Shown here one piece after another: positions 1 through 8,438 of a stretch of 35,638 nucleotides of DNA (its first letter is position 1; every line of letters begins with the position of its first letter). The DNA lies in NCBI GenBank assembly GCA_948579355.1, contig CAPAOV010000027.1:1-35638 (forward strand), written 5' to 3'. Source of the stretch: an uncultured Eubacterium sp. (GTDB taxonomy: Bacteria > Bacillota > Clostridia > Lachnospirales > Lachnospiraceae). The notes under the pieces are model-generated. The model worked only from the letters and a program-made list of their open reading frames with translations, ran no database searches and was not told the origin of the DNA. Position numbers and translations under genes: made by a program.

Positions 1-1357
1 CATCTGCCCCAATATAGTCAATATCAAATCTTTGCGGAAGCTGGAAATCAAGCTGAATCGTTCCGCATTGCCACGTTCTGCCTAGGGAATCTTTTATATG
101 AAAATCAAGTTTTGGTCCATAGAATGCACCATCTCCTTTATTTACTACATAAGACTTACCCATTCCCTGCACTGCTTTTTCTAAAGCTTCCGTGGCAAGC
201 TGCCAATCCTCATCACTTCCGATGGAATGTTCCGGTCTCGTTGACAATTCAATTTCATATGAAAAACCAAACTTCTGGTAGACTTCATCAATAAGACGCA
301 TAACACCTTGTATCTCATCCATTACCTGATCTTCTCTCATAAAAATGTGAGCGTCATCCTGCGTAAATGAACGTACTCTCATGAGACCATGTAATGTTCC
401 GGACTTTTCATTACGATGCACAAGCCCCAATTCTCCCATTCGCATAGGAAGCTCCTTATATGACCTCGGTTCTAGTTTATACACTAGCATTCCACCCGGA
501 CAACTCATTGGTTTGATTGCATAATCATCATCTTCAACCTTGAGAGAGTACATGGCATTTCTATAAAAATCCCAATGACCAGATGTTTCCCAAAGGCTTC
601 TTTCCAACATAATGGGCGTAGAAATTTCAACATATCCTTCTCTGCGATGGATTTTCCTCCAATAATCAATCAGCAGGTTCTTCAATATCATTCCCTTTGG
701 CAGGAATACCGGTAATCCGGGTCCCTCATCAAAAATCGCAAATATTCCAAGTTCCTTTCCCAATTTTCTGTGATCTCTTGCTTTTGCTTCTTCAACCATA
801 TGCAGATATTCATCCAATTGCGCCGCTTTGGGAAAAGATATACCGTAGATTCTCGTAAGCATTTGATTCTTTTCGTTGCCTCTCCAATAAGCTCCTGCCA
901 CTGACAATAGCTTGATTGCTTTAATCTGACACACATTAGAAATATGTGGTCCCGCACAAAATTCCTCATATTCTCCCTGCTTATAGAAGCTGATTTGTTC
1001 TGCATCATCCAGTTCCCCAATCAGTTCAATTTTATATTTTTCACCTGCATTATCCATAAAGCTAAGCGCTTCTTCTTTTGACTTCTCATAGACTTGCAAG
1101 GAGAGAGACTCCTTTACAATTTTTCGCATTTCTGCTTCGATTGTCTTTAAATGCTCTTCTGAAAATGAAAAATCAAATTGAAAATCATAATAAAATCCAT
1201 TTTCGATTGCCGGGCCAATAGCGCACTTCGTTTCCGGATATAAGCGTTTTACAGCCTGTGCAAGCACATGCGCACTCGTATGCCAAAATGCCTTTTTGCC
1301 CTCCTGGTCTTCAAAGTTTACTTCTACAATTTCTCCATTTTTTCGTAGAACCTTCAT
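1..1357 (-). CDS. thrS: Threonyl-tRNA synthetase, 3' end outside the window
   Basis: Charges tRNA-Thr with threonine in the cytoplasm. The first 452 codons are present and the C-terminus (end of the catalytic core and the anticodon-binding domain) lies beyond the left edge. The editing domain is visible, with the HxxxH pair H26/H30 and the CxxxH pair C134/H138. The class II core follows: motif 1 around 238-251, the zinc cysteine C286 in KPMSCPGG, motif 2 around 305-331 (RMGELGLVHRNEKSGTLHGL) and the zinc histidine H337. Residues run about 48 ahead of the E. coli enzyme numbering, because the N-terminal TGS domain is absent: the protein goes almost directly from MKVLRKNGEIVEVNF into the editing domain. 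The start is fixed by AAAGGAG about 9 nt upstream and by the T-box terminator immediately 5', which leaves no room for an extension. Confidence 0.96.
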   Translation of the reverse strand, partial: MKVLRKNGEIVEVNFEDQEGKKAFWHTSAHVLAQAVKRLYPETKCAIGPAIENGFYYDFQFDFSFSEEHLKTIEAEMRKIVKESLSLQVYEKSKEEALSFMDNAGEKYKIELIGELDDAEQISFYKQGEYEEFCAGPHISNVCQIKAIKLLSVAGAYWRGNEKNQMLTRIYGISFPKAAQLDEYLHMVEEAKARDHRKLGKELGIFAIFDEGPGLPVFLPKGMILKNLLIDYWRKIHRREGYVEISTPIMLERSLWETSGHWDFYRNAMYSLKVEDDDYAIKPMSCPGGMLVYKLEPRSYKELPMRMGELGLVHRNEKSGTLHGLMRVRSFTQDDAHIFMREDQVMDEIQGVMRLIDEVYQKFGFSYEIELSTRPEHSIGSDEDWQLATEALEKAVQGMGKSYVVNKGDGAFYGPKLDFHIKDSLGRTWQCGTIQLDFQLPQRFDIDYIGAD

Positions 1358-1664
1358 AATTTGTTGCTCCTTTCTTTTTTCAGTTTTAACTATTTGGCAA
1401 CAACATAAGAAAAGCACCCTTAAGACCATAATCATATAGTCTTAAGGGTGCACTTAGCACGGTTCCACCTTAACTTTTCACTTCAGATTCTATCAAATCC
1501 TATCCTTTAACGCAGGCGTACGGTAACACTTACTCATTTCAGCATTACAGCTCTGGAATGGTTTTCGTCTAGTTTCCACATAAATAGCTTCCACCAAATG
1601 CTATTCTCTCTGGATGTTTCCAACGTAAACTACTCTTTTCCGTCATCGCTTTTCTTATGTTATT
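1358..1664 (-). ncRNA. T-box leader controlling thrS
   Basis: Untranslated leader that senses uncharged tRNA-Thr. Read on the minus strand it contains the T-box antiterminator sequence AAGGTGGAACCGTGC (1457-1471), a close match to the AGGGTGGNACCGCG consensus, followed by a strong terminator hairpin just before the thrS ribosome binding site. Upstream are Stem I-like elements (AGTAG near the 5' end, then AGAGAG and GGTGGAAGC). A threonine codon ACC followed by A lies at 1560-1562 in the context GAAAACCATTCC, where the specifier loop is expected. The family assignment is secure. The exact specifier position and the 5' end are inferred. Confidence 0.92.
1407..1451 (-). terminator. T-box intrinsic terminator upstream of thrS
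   Basis: A 13-bp perfect stem (GCACCCTTAAGAC at 1414-1426 pairing with 1439-1451) is followed on the minus strand by TTTTCTT. It competes with the antiterminator that includes the T-box at 1457-1471. Confidence 0.92.
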
Positions 1665-1670
1665 GGTGGT

Positions 1671-1699
1671 ACTTTATCACAACTTCTTTATTTTGTCAA
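1671..1699 (-). promoter_or_regulatory. Promoter of the thrS T-box transcript
   Basis: A perfect -35 box TTGACA (1694-1699) and a -10 box TAAAGT (1671-1676) are separated by 17 bp on the minus strand. Transcription would start near 1664. The -35 box lies only 6 bp past the stop codon of the xylanase gene, and no terminator separates the two. Confidence 0.75.
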
Positions 1700-1705
1700 T
1701 GCTCA

Positions 1706-3451
1706 TTAATTTGTCGGCTCAAATTGCCAAACCTGATTCGTTCCTTCCCAGTACGCATTTTGCACTACATTCGTATTGTCTACTACACGAAGATGAAGTC
1801 CGCTCTTATCGTTTGTTACCTTTGTCATAATACCGAACTGTCCGGCTTTCGAAGTCGTTTTCAGTTTGAATTGCTGAGCGTCGCCACTATAGGCATGATA
1901 AATGCCGATATTCGTATTATCGCTCGTTCCCGCCCCGCTGACGTCGAGCATATAATCGCCTAGTGCGCTTGACAGCGTGCAATAGCCGTTATCCAGTTTT
2001 CTAAAATACCATTTCTGTCCAAGGGCGGATGATTTTGCTCCTGCTTCTACATTTTGCCCTGCTGCCCCTTTATTTCCCGTCACCTGAAGATATTTTCCGG
2101 ATGCCGGATTTTTAATACAATACCAACCGTTCGCAAGTGTCGTTGGATTTGTAATAACCGAAGATGATGACTTTAATGTGCAGACAAAAGTGGAAACACT
2201 ATTTGCCGGCAAATATGCCCAGAAGCCATTATCTGTCAATGCCAGATTAGAAGTCTTTGCCAGATTCTCATTCGAAGCCGTACGATAACGGTCTACCGTT
2301 CCGATATTCTGACCGTTTACGGTGAATTTCTGGCTGATACCAGAAGCGCTCTTATTCACTGCAACAATAACCGCTTTTCCGTCTCCCGTATAAGCCGAAA
2401 CATACACTCCCTGATTCGGCTTTTCTGTTGCCATAACACGCTTATAACCCGGACGCACAAACTTCGAATACTGTGCCATACAGTAACCGCGCTTACTGAT
2501 GGTGCCGTCCTCTTTCATCGGACTGTAACTTCTTCGAATATACCACCACACATAGGTCTGCAGATTATTCACCATTGCATTATGTATATGCTCCGAAACA
2601 CCTAATGCTTCCGGCCATCTGTCTGCCGAATTTTGGTCGCTGTTCGGATAGTAAACTTCTGTCATCCAAAGCTGCTTGCCGGCGCCCTTTTGCTGGAACA
2701 AAGGCCATGCAAAATTGCTATACGGAGTACCGTACAAATGCGTTCCCACAATATCTACGTTGGACAACGCTTTTGAATCATTCAAAACCGGGTCCATAAT
2801 ATTTTTATTATAAGAGAACGATTCCGGAGCAATCAGACGACAATTTATGGAGCCAGCATAATACTTCAAAAATGTCACGATTTCACTTGCATTCCACCAT
2901 GTCCAGTCATGTCCGTAATCCGGCTCATTAGCCATGGAAACCGCATACAGATTAACTCCGTTATTCTTCATAAAGGTCACAAAATTATTGATGTGTGCGG
3001 CATACTCGGCATACTTGTCATGTCGCAGTCTCTTAGCTTTTGTATCCCCATTACGATTGAATGTTTCCACAAGATTGCTCGGCGGATTCCACGGTGTCGC
3101 AAATACGATAGCGCCTTTGGCAATCGCCGCTTTGGCAGTAGGCACTTCTTTATACCAATTCCTGCTGTCGGAATCAATATAAATACGAAGTACGGAAAAA
3201 CCTAATTGGTTCGTATTATTGCCAAATGCCGTCTCCCTCTGTCCGGCCGTCAAATCTCCTGCCCATGAAGGATGATTCATACCGCCAAAACCTTTAATTT
3301 CCTGATACTTTGCCGATAGATTGATAACTGCGTCAGAACCACCTGCCGCCTCGGCTTTCTTTTCACCGATTGGAAATACCCCAAGCATCAGCGAAAGCAT
3401 AATAACCCCAGCCAATAATGCCTTTATCGGCTTCTTAAATTGTAACCCCAT
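1706..3451 (-). CDS. Secreted GH30 subfamily 8-like glucuronoxylanase with ricin-type CBM
   Basis: Predicted extracellular endo-xylanase that cleaves glucuronoxylan. The 581-residue protein opens with a signal peptide (basic FKKPIK, hydrophobic stretch 11-28, probable cleavage near AEAA at 33-36). The catalytic (beta/alpha)8 domain plus side beta domain covers about 40-428. The acid/base is probably E176 in MANEPD and the nucleophile E265 in WMTEVYYP. The block YVWWYIRRSYSPMKEDG (300-316) closely resembles Bacillus XynC and carries the arginine pair used to bind the methylglucuronic acid side chain. A serine-rich linker (428-434) leads to a beta-trefoil module (about 440-581) with QKW, QQF and QVW repeats, as in CBM13/ricin B lectins. 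The start has an AAGGAGGT site 9 nt upstream. It stands alone, without other xylan-use genes in the window. Confidence 0.93.
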   Translation of the reverse strand: MGLQFKKPIKALLAGVIMLSLMLGVFPIGEKKAEAAGGSDAVINLSAKYQEIKGFGGMNHPSWAGDLTAGQRETAFGNNTNQLGFSVLRIYIDSDSRNWYKEVPTAKAAIAKGAIVFATPWNPPSNLVETFNRNGDTKAKRLRHDKYAEYAAHINNFVTFMKNNGVNLYAVSMANEPDYGHDWTWWNASEIVTFLKYYAGSINCRLIAPESFSYNKNIMDPVLNDSKALSNVDIVGTHLYGTPYSNFAWPLFQQKGAGKQLWMTEVYYPNSDQNSADRWPEALGVSEHIHNAMVNNLQTYVWWYIRRSYSPMKEDGTISKRGYCMAQYSKFVRPGYKRVMATEKPNQGVYVSAYTGDGKAVIVAVNKSASGISQKFTVNGQNIGTVDRYRTASNENLAKTSNLALTDNGFWAYLPANSVSTFVCTLKSSSSVITNPTTLANGWYCIKNPASGKYLQVTGNKGAAGQNVEAGAKSSALGQKWYFRKLDNGYCTLSSALGDYMLDVSGAGTSDNTNIGIYHAYSGDAQQFKLKTTSKAGQFGIMTKVTNDKSGLHLRVVDNTNVVQNAYWEGTNQVWQFEPTN

Positions 3452-3500
3452 TGTAACATTAACCTCCTTAAATTATATTTTTTGAATACCTTTCATTTAA

Positions 3501-3529
3501 AATATACTTGTATCAGTTATGTTAAACAA
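3501..3529 (-). promoter_or_regulatory. Probable promoter of the xylanase gene
   Basis: On the minus strand TTGTTT (3524-3529) and TATATT (3501-3506) are spaced by 17 bp. They lie downstream of the terminator of the preceding operon and about 50 bp before the start codon. No operator was recognised. Confidence 0.6.
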
Positions 3530-3556
3530 TGACTTATTGAGAACAAAAATTGATAT

Positions 3557-3586
3557 ATTAGGAAAAAGAGACATTTTTTTCCTAAT
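3557..3586 (-). terminator. Terminator after the permease gene
   Basis: ATTAGGAAAAA (3557-3567) pairs perfectly with TTTTTCCTAAT (3576-3586) around an 8-nt loop. It begins directly after the permease stop codon. The U-rich run on the minus strand is interrupted, so efficiency is uncertain. Confidence 0.6.
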
Positions 3587-3587
3587 C

Positions 3588-4877
3588 CTATTCATACCGC
3601 AATGCCTCAATGGGGTTCATTTTTGCCGCCCGATTCGCAGGATAATAGCCGAACAACACTCCGATTATCATTGAGAACACAACCGCTCCCACGATAGCCG
3701 ACATGGGCGCCACTGCGGAATAGCCTAACACAGAGACTGCAAACGCTCCCAGCAGCAGACCAAAGATTATCCCTGATATTCCTCCTATCAGACAGAGTGT
3801 CATCGATTCTACAATAAACTGAAAGCGAATTGCGCTGTTTTTTGCGCCAAGCGCCTTTCGCATGCCAATCTCTTTTGTCCGCTCGGTAACGGATACAAGC
3901 ATAATATTCATAATGCCAATCCCGCCTACCAATAGCGATATTCCCGCGATAAAGGCAATCGCAATAGATACTGACCGTATAACATTACTCATGGAGCCTT
4001 TCATGGAACTCATCGTCACCGTGCGGATTTGATAGTCTTTGTTGTTCCCAAAAAATTTCCGGTTCATATAAGTTTCGATTTGGGCGGCAAAATCAGCCAG
4101 ATTCTCTACTTGAGGGTGCGCAACAATAGTAAATCGCCCGTATCCGTCGTCAGAATGCATCATCTCTTTCCCCGTTGTCACCGGAATGTAGACCATTGTC
4201 ACTACATCCTCCTCCGCCTCCTGCGAAAAGGAAGTATCCTCTCTATATTTGTATACTCCGACAACATAAAAGTCATAATTCATATTCCCTATCGCGATAG
4301 TGAGCGGACGGCCGAGAGCGGATTGCCTGTCGCCGCCAAACAGTTGTCCGGCAAGCTTGTCGGATATCATAATCACAGGTTTCCGTTCCTGCACATCTCT
4401 CTCTGACAGATACCGTCCACAAAGAAGCCGGCTGTCATTCGAATCAAAGTATCCCCGGTTGATTCCAGAAATGCTCACATTGGCTGAAGCCATGCCGGAT
4501 TGTAAGACAGCATTGCCGATAATTTCATTCAGCGCCACGGAAGTAATCTCTGTCTGGTACTCCCGTTTCACATCGTCTATCATCTCATCGGTAATACGCT
4601 CTTCTTTACGGTTCATTTGCTTTTGCGGGTTCCCCGCGTTCCCATCATTTCCTCTTTCAAGCTCTTTGTCGCTTCTCTTGCGAAGTCCTGCCATGATATT
4701 ATTGGCTCCCATCCTCACAAAAGTCTGCGTAATGGAATGCGTCAATGAAGAACTTACCGTCATTATAGCTATCACCGAGCCAATACCGATAATAATGCCG
4801 AGCATCGTAAGAAAGGCCCGCATTTTATTATTGGCAATCCCCATAATGCCAAGTTTAATACTTTCACGAATTAACAT
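3588..4877 (-). CDS. MacB/YknZ-like ABC transporter permease
   Basis: Membrane subunit of a mechanotransmission-type ABC exporter, 429 residues. The first transmembrane helix is at about 20-43 (TMLGIIIGIGSVIAIM). A large extracytoplasmic MacB_PCD domain follows (about 45-295), then the FtsX domain with three helices at about 300-325, 352-378 and 390-415. The segment ERTKEIGMRKALGAK (about 332-346) is the conserved FtsX coupling loop. The gene starts 1 bp after the stop codon of the membrane-fusion protein, so the two are translationally coupled. An ATPase gene, normally located between or beside such a pair, is not present here. The exported substrate cannot be told from sequence; antimicrobial peptides or lipids are usual for the family. 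Confidence 0.9.
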   Translation of the reverse strand: MLIRESIKLGIMGIANNKMRAFLTMLGIIIGIGSVIAIMTVSSSLTHSITQTFVRMGANNIMAGLRKRSDKELERGNDGNAGNPQKQMNRKEERITDEMIDDVKREYQTEITSVALNEIIGNAVLQSGMASANVSISGINRGYFDSNDSRLLCGRYLSERDVQERKPVIMISDKLAGQLFGGDRQSALGRPLTIAIGNMNYDFYVVGVYKYREDTSFSQEAEEDVVTMVYIPVTTGKEMMHSDDGYGRFTIVAHPQVENLADFAAQIETYMNRKFFGNNKDYQIRTVTMSSMKGSMSNVIRSVSIAIAFIAGISLLVGGIGIMNIMLVSVTERTKEIGMRKALGAKNSAIRFQFIVESMTLCLIGGISGIIFGLLLGAFAVSVLGYSAVAPMSAIVGAVVFSMIIGVLFGYYPANRAAKMNPIEALRYE

Positions 4878-4878
4878 T

Positions 4879-6255
4879 CTACTCCTCCCCCTCGTCGGTA
4901 TCAGCCGGAATCAACACCTGCAATCCCTCTTTCAGCTCTTCCCCCATCACCTCCACATAATAATCGCTTTCCATCCCCTTGGAAACGGTAAGCTCCCTGC
5001 GCGTTCCGTTCCCATCTTCCACATACAAAACCGTATCCCCGTTTTTGTTTCTGTATACGGCGTCATATGGCACGGCAAAAACATCCGCCGCCTCTTCTAT
5101 TATAATGCTGCATCTGGCCGTCATCCCGATACGCAAATTTTTATTATTCTCTTTTAACTGAATACGAATCACATACCCCGAAGCCGCGGCGGTGGAATAA
5201 CCATTCGAGCCGGCCGTGCCGTTATTGGCGGTGCTTGTACCAGTACGGGAAACTCCTTTTGTCTTCGCCACATAGGAAATTTCCCCCTCTCGTTCATCCT
5301 GTCCGGCGGCATTGATAAAAATCCGCACCTTTTGTCCTTTGCCGATGCGCGAGACGGCGTATTCATCCGCTGTCGCATATACTTGCAAATTCTCACAATC
5401 GCTAATCTCAAACAAATCTGAGCCCTGATATTGGTCGCCCTCTTCCACGCCTACCATTACGACAGTACCGGAAAGCGGAGCAGTCACCGAGCAGTTTTTT
5501 AATGCTTTCCGTGCTTCCCTGATTTTCTGTTCGGCCTCCCGCATAAGCGATTTATTATTATTTTTTGTAACCATGACATGTTCCTTTGCTGACTGGAGAT
5601 TACTGCGGTTCTGCCGATTCCCCGCCTCTCTCTCCAATTGCGCCTGCTCATAAGCCCTCTTTGCCTGTTTCAATGTTTGTCCGGCCCTCTGGCGCTCCGT
5701 CGTATCGCCGGCAGATTGAAATGCTTCTCTTGCTGACAGATAGTCGGCTTTCGCTGCTCTTTCGGCGACAGCATAACTCTTCCTTTTTATCGCATAATTT
5801 TCTTTTGCTTCCTCCAGTTTGCGGTCGGCAGAAGCAAGCTGCACGTCTGCCTGTACTTTTGTTTCCGCTAAATTTTCTTTCCTGTCAAAAAGAGCCATCC
5901 GCAAATCCGTTTCATCAAACGACATCAGCTTTTGACCCTTCTTGACTTTATCTCCCTCTTTGACATTTACTTTCTTCACTACTACATTGGATACATTGGC
6001 GCGGATTTTCCTCGTGCTGACACTCTCCAACACACCCGTGACGCTGACTGAGTCGGTTATATCCCTTTTCGTAAGCGTCATCTTCGTCTGCCCTGCCCCC
6101 TCCTGCTTCTCTTCTGCTCCCCAAAATCTATAAAGCACTGCCGCCATACTGATAGTGGCAATAATGGCAGCAGCAATAACATAAAATTTTTGTTTTTTTA
6201 TCCTTTTTTCCAATAAAAACCAGTCCTCCTGTTCCCGCCATTCTTCTTTTCCCAT
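4879..6255 (-). CDS. HlyD/MacA-type membrane-fusion (adaptor) protein
   Basis: Extracytoplasmic adaptor for the neighbouring MacB-like permease, 458 residues in the longest reading. It has an N-terminal membrane anchor (about 24-44, FYVIAAAIIATISMAAVLY) and a lipoyl-like half with VKKVNVKEGDKVKKGQKLMSF. A long alpha-helical hairpin rich in K, E, A and Q follows (about 120-250), then the second lipoyl half (CSVTAPLSGTVVMVGVEEGD) and beta-barrel domains. The ATG at 6255 has no clear ribosome binding site. A TTG at 6213 has AGGAGG 10 nt upstream and would remove 14 residues without touching the anchor, so it may be the true start. The gene lies 69 bp downstream of dusB with no terminator between them. 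Confidence 0.9.
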   Translation of the reverse strand: MGKEEWREQEDWFLLEKRIKKQKFYVIAAAIIATISMAAVLYRFWGAEEKQEGAGQTKMTLTKRDITDSVSVTGVLESVSTRKIRANVSNVVVKKVNVKEGDKVKKGQKLMSFDETDLRMALFDRKENLAETKVQADVQLASADRKLEEAKENYAIKRKSYAVAERAAKADYLSAREAFQSAGDTTERQRAGQTLKQAKRAYEQAQLEREAGNRQNRSNLQSAKEHVMVTKNNNKSLMREAEQKIREARKALKNCSVTAPLSGTVVMVGVEEGDQYQGSDLFEISDCENLQVYATADEYAVSRIGKGQKVRIFINAAGQDEREGEISYVAKTKGVSRTGTSTANNGTAGSNGYSTAAASGYVIRIQLKENNKNLRIGMTARCSIIIEEAADVFAVPYDAVYRNKNGDTVLYVEDGNGTRRELTVSKGMESDYYVEVMGEELKEGLQVLIPADTDEGEE

Positions 6256-6324
6256 TTTACTGAAATTGAGAATATAAAGAAAATGTGAACAGGATGTGTA
6301 GAGAGCTTGACGAAACTGTGCCTT

Positions 6325-7284
6325 TTACATCCAATTTTTGAGTAATTCCTCTAATTTCTGGTAAGTCTCTATATCATTCATCTGCCGCCGCAGCGCCGCA
6401 GAATGCGGATATCCCGCCGTATACCAAGCCGCATGGCTGCGCATCTCGAGAATACCTCTCTTTTCTCCTTTCCACTCCGTCTGCATTCTGGCATGACGCA
6501 AAATCATCTCACATACAATCCGAAAAGAGGGCTTTGCTATCTCCTTTCCACTTTGCAGATATTCCTTAATCTGGTAAAAAATCCATGGATTTCCTCTGGC
6601 GGCGCGTGCAATCATAATACCGTCGCATCCGGTTTGTGTCAGCATCGCCTGTGCGTCCTGCGGCGTCACGATATCGCCGTTACCGATAACCGGAATACTG
6701 ACTGCCTGCTTCACGGCTGCAATCACATCCCAATCTGCTTTCCCGCTGTAATACTGCTCTCTCGTGCGTCCGTGAACCGCCACGGCAGCAGCACCCGCCT
6801 CCTCCGCCGCTTTCGCCAGCGCCACGGCCTGCATATCATTTTCACGAAATCCTTTGCGGAATTTCACCGTCACCGGTTTGTCAATCGCTTTCACCGTCTT
6901 CTCAATAATTTTAGCCGCCAGCGGAATATTGTTCAAAAGAGCCGAACCCTCCCCATTGTTGACTACTTTCGGAACCGGACACCCCATATTGATATCCAAA
7001 ATATCAAAATTTCTTTCCTCAATCCGTTTTGCCTGCTCGCTTATAATATCGGGGTCGGCGCCAAAAAGCTGCAGGGAGACCGGACGTTCCCTGTCGTCAA
7101 TACGAAGCAAATCTTCTGTATTTTTATTGTTATACATAATTCCTTTGGCGCTTACCATCTCCGTGCAAATCAAATCCGCCCCCTGCTCCTTACAGAGCAG
7201 ACGAAATGGCAGGTCGGTAACGCCTGCCATTGGTGCTAATATTACATTTCCATGTAAACATACTTGTCCAATTTTTAACTTCAT
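6325..7284 (-). CDS. dusB: tRNA-dihydrouridine synthase
   Basis: FMN-dependent enzyme that reduces uridines in the tRNA D-loop, 319 residues, near the usual family length. It carries APMAGVTD (17-24) for FMN binding, the signature DINMGCPVPKVV (97-108) with catalytic C102, VHGRTREQYYSGKADW, and IGNGDI followed by GCDGIMIARAARGNPWIF for the flavin phosphate. The ATG overlaps the coaX stop codon (ATGA), so translation is coupled to coaX. The coaX-dusB pairing is familiar in Firmicutes. The subfamily symbol rests on general similarity, since Dus paralogues are hard to separate by eye. Confidence 0.93.
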   Translation of the reverse strand: MKLKIGQVCLHGNVILAPMAGVTDLPFRLLCKEQGADLICTEMVSAKGIMYNNKNTEDLLRIDDRERPVSLQLFGADPDIISEQAKRIEERNFDILDINMGCPVPKVVNNGEGSALLNNIPLAAKIIEKTVKAIDKPVTVKFRKGFRENDMQAVALAKAAEEAGAAAVAVHGRTREQYYSGKADWDVIAAVKQAVSIPVIGNGDIVTPQDAQAMLTQTGCDGIMIARAARGNPWIFYQIKEYLQSGKEIAKPSFRIVCEMILRHARMQTEWKGEKRGILEMRSHAAWYTAGYPHSAALRRQMNDIETYQKLEELLKNWM

Positions 7285-8060
7285 TCTTCGCTTCCTTTAG
7301 TTCTCTCAAAAATCAAACGCATTCCCTGAAGAGTTAATTCCGAATTATAAATATCAATTTTATCCGTACCCTCGGAAATGATTCTTCCCAATCCGCCGGT
7401 TGCCACTACTTTGATTCCCGAATATCCGGATTGTTTTTGAAATTGCTCTATAATATACTCTGCCTGTCCGATTGTTCCATACACAAGCCCCGCCTGCATA
7501 CTGGTAATCGTCGTCTTAGCCAGTATTGATTCCGGTTTTACAATTTCAATTTCCGGCAGCTTGGCGGCGTTGCTCCAAAGCGCCTTGGCGCTAATTCGTA
7601 TGCCGGGCGCCGTAACTCCGGCAACAAAAGCGCCGTCCTCCGACACTAAATCATACGTGGTAGCTGTTCCGTAATCAATAACAATAACCGGCCCGCCATA
7701 TAAAAAGTAGGCTCCCACCGCATCGACAACTCTATCCGCGCCGATTTCCATCGGATTCGTCGTTGCAATACGGATACCGGATTTTGTTCCCTGTCCGACA
7801 ATCATCGGGTCACAATTCAAGTATTTGCGAATCCCGCTCGTTAAAGAATACATTACTTTTGGTACTACCGAGCAAATAATAACGCCCCCGATATCATCCG
7901 CCCGTACATCCTTGTGCGACAACTGCTCCAAAATCTGTACTCCAAACTCATCCGAAGTTCTCGGCAGACTTGTTGTCAAACGAAAAGTGTGCAAAATGGA
8001 GTTTCCATTAAAGACACCAAACGTTAGATTCGTATTTCCAATATCAATTGCCAGTAACAT
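7281..8060 (-). CDS. coaX: Type III pantothenate kinase
   Basis: Phosphorylates pantothenate, the first step of coenzyme A synthesis, 259 residues. The ASKHA-fold phosphate motif DIGNTN is at 6-11 with the catalytic-type D6. The pantothenate-binding GADR is at 107-110 within NPMEIGADRVVDAVGA. The second phosphate motif DYGTATTYD is at 129-137, and the later GLGRIISEGT completes the fold. The start follows GGAGGAGA 5-6 nt upstream and overlaps the 3' end of the upstream small gene by 17 bp. Type III kinases need a monovalent cation and are not inhibited by CoA (family knowledge). Confidence 0.96.
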   Translation of the reverse strand: MLLAIDIGNTNLTFGVFNGNSILHTFRLTTSLPRTSDEFGVQILEQLSHKDVRADDIGGVIICSVVPKVMYSLTSGIRKYLNCDPMIVGQGTKSGIRIATTNPMEIGADRVVDAVGAYFLYGGPVIVIDYGTATTYDLVSEDGAFVAGVTAPGIRISAKALWSNAAKLPEIEIVKPESILAKTTITSMQAGLVYGTIGQAEYIIEQFQKQSGYSGIKVVATGGLGRIISEGTDKIDIYNSELTLQGMRLIFERTKGSEE

Positions 8061-8394
8061 GTTCTCCTCCGTTTATCGCCTCAATAAAAAAAGCATGATA
8101 ATAAGTCTCTAAACTTTTTAATAATTCCTCATATTGGATTCGATATTGTTTTATTTTTAAATGACTTCCAATCTCGTCATAAAAAAAATCATCTTCTCTT
8201 GCCGTCGATGACATATAGAGAGTTCCGTCCTCTCCAAATTCCATGGAAAAGACGCCCCCTACATCTGCCGTCATACTGACGGCTAATATTTTCAGTTCTT
8301 CCTGTATCTGCACCGGCAGAGAGTCAAATCGGGGATTGAAATAATACTTCTCCTCATACGCACTGCAGGCACATAAAACCTGTTCTTCGTTCAT
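8044..8394 (-). CDS. Small conserved protein of unknown function (DUF6145-like)
   Basis: A 116-residue soluble protein with no signal peptide or membrane segment. The visible pattern is an N-terminal cysteine pair (EQVLCACSAYEEKYYFNPRF), a hydrophobic helix ELKILAVSMTADVGGVFSMEF, an acidic stretch AREDDFFYDEIGSHLKIK and a final helix LLKSLETYYHAFFIEAI. The layout recalls a family I know as DUF6145 from Lachnospiraceae, but that label is from memory and unverified. It sits between citrate synthase and coaX, overlapping coaX by 17 bp, so it is probably co-translated with the coaX-dusB pair. No function is proposed. Confidence 0.8.
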   Translation of the reverse strand: MNEEQVLCACSAYEEKYYFNPRFDSLPVQIQEELKILAVSMTADVGGVFSMEFGEDGTLYMSSTAREDDFFYDEIGSHLKIKQYRIQYEELLKSLETYYHAFFIEAINGGEHVTGN

Positions 8395-8438
8395 GTTTCG
8401 TCTTCCTCGTCCCAGTGTACTGTACCGTTCATATTATA

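Noticed and set aside
4300..5157. Long plus-strand ORF of 285 codons opposite the exporter genes
   Set aside because: Antisense to two clear membrane-transport genes and without recognisable protein features; a shadow frame.
6403..7239. Plus-strand ORF of 278 codons opposite dusB
   Set aside because: Shadow of the dusB coding frame; no ribosome site and no domain.
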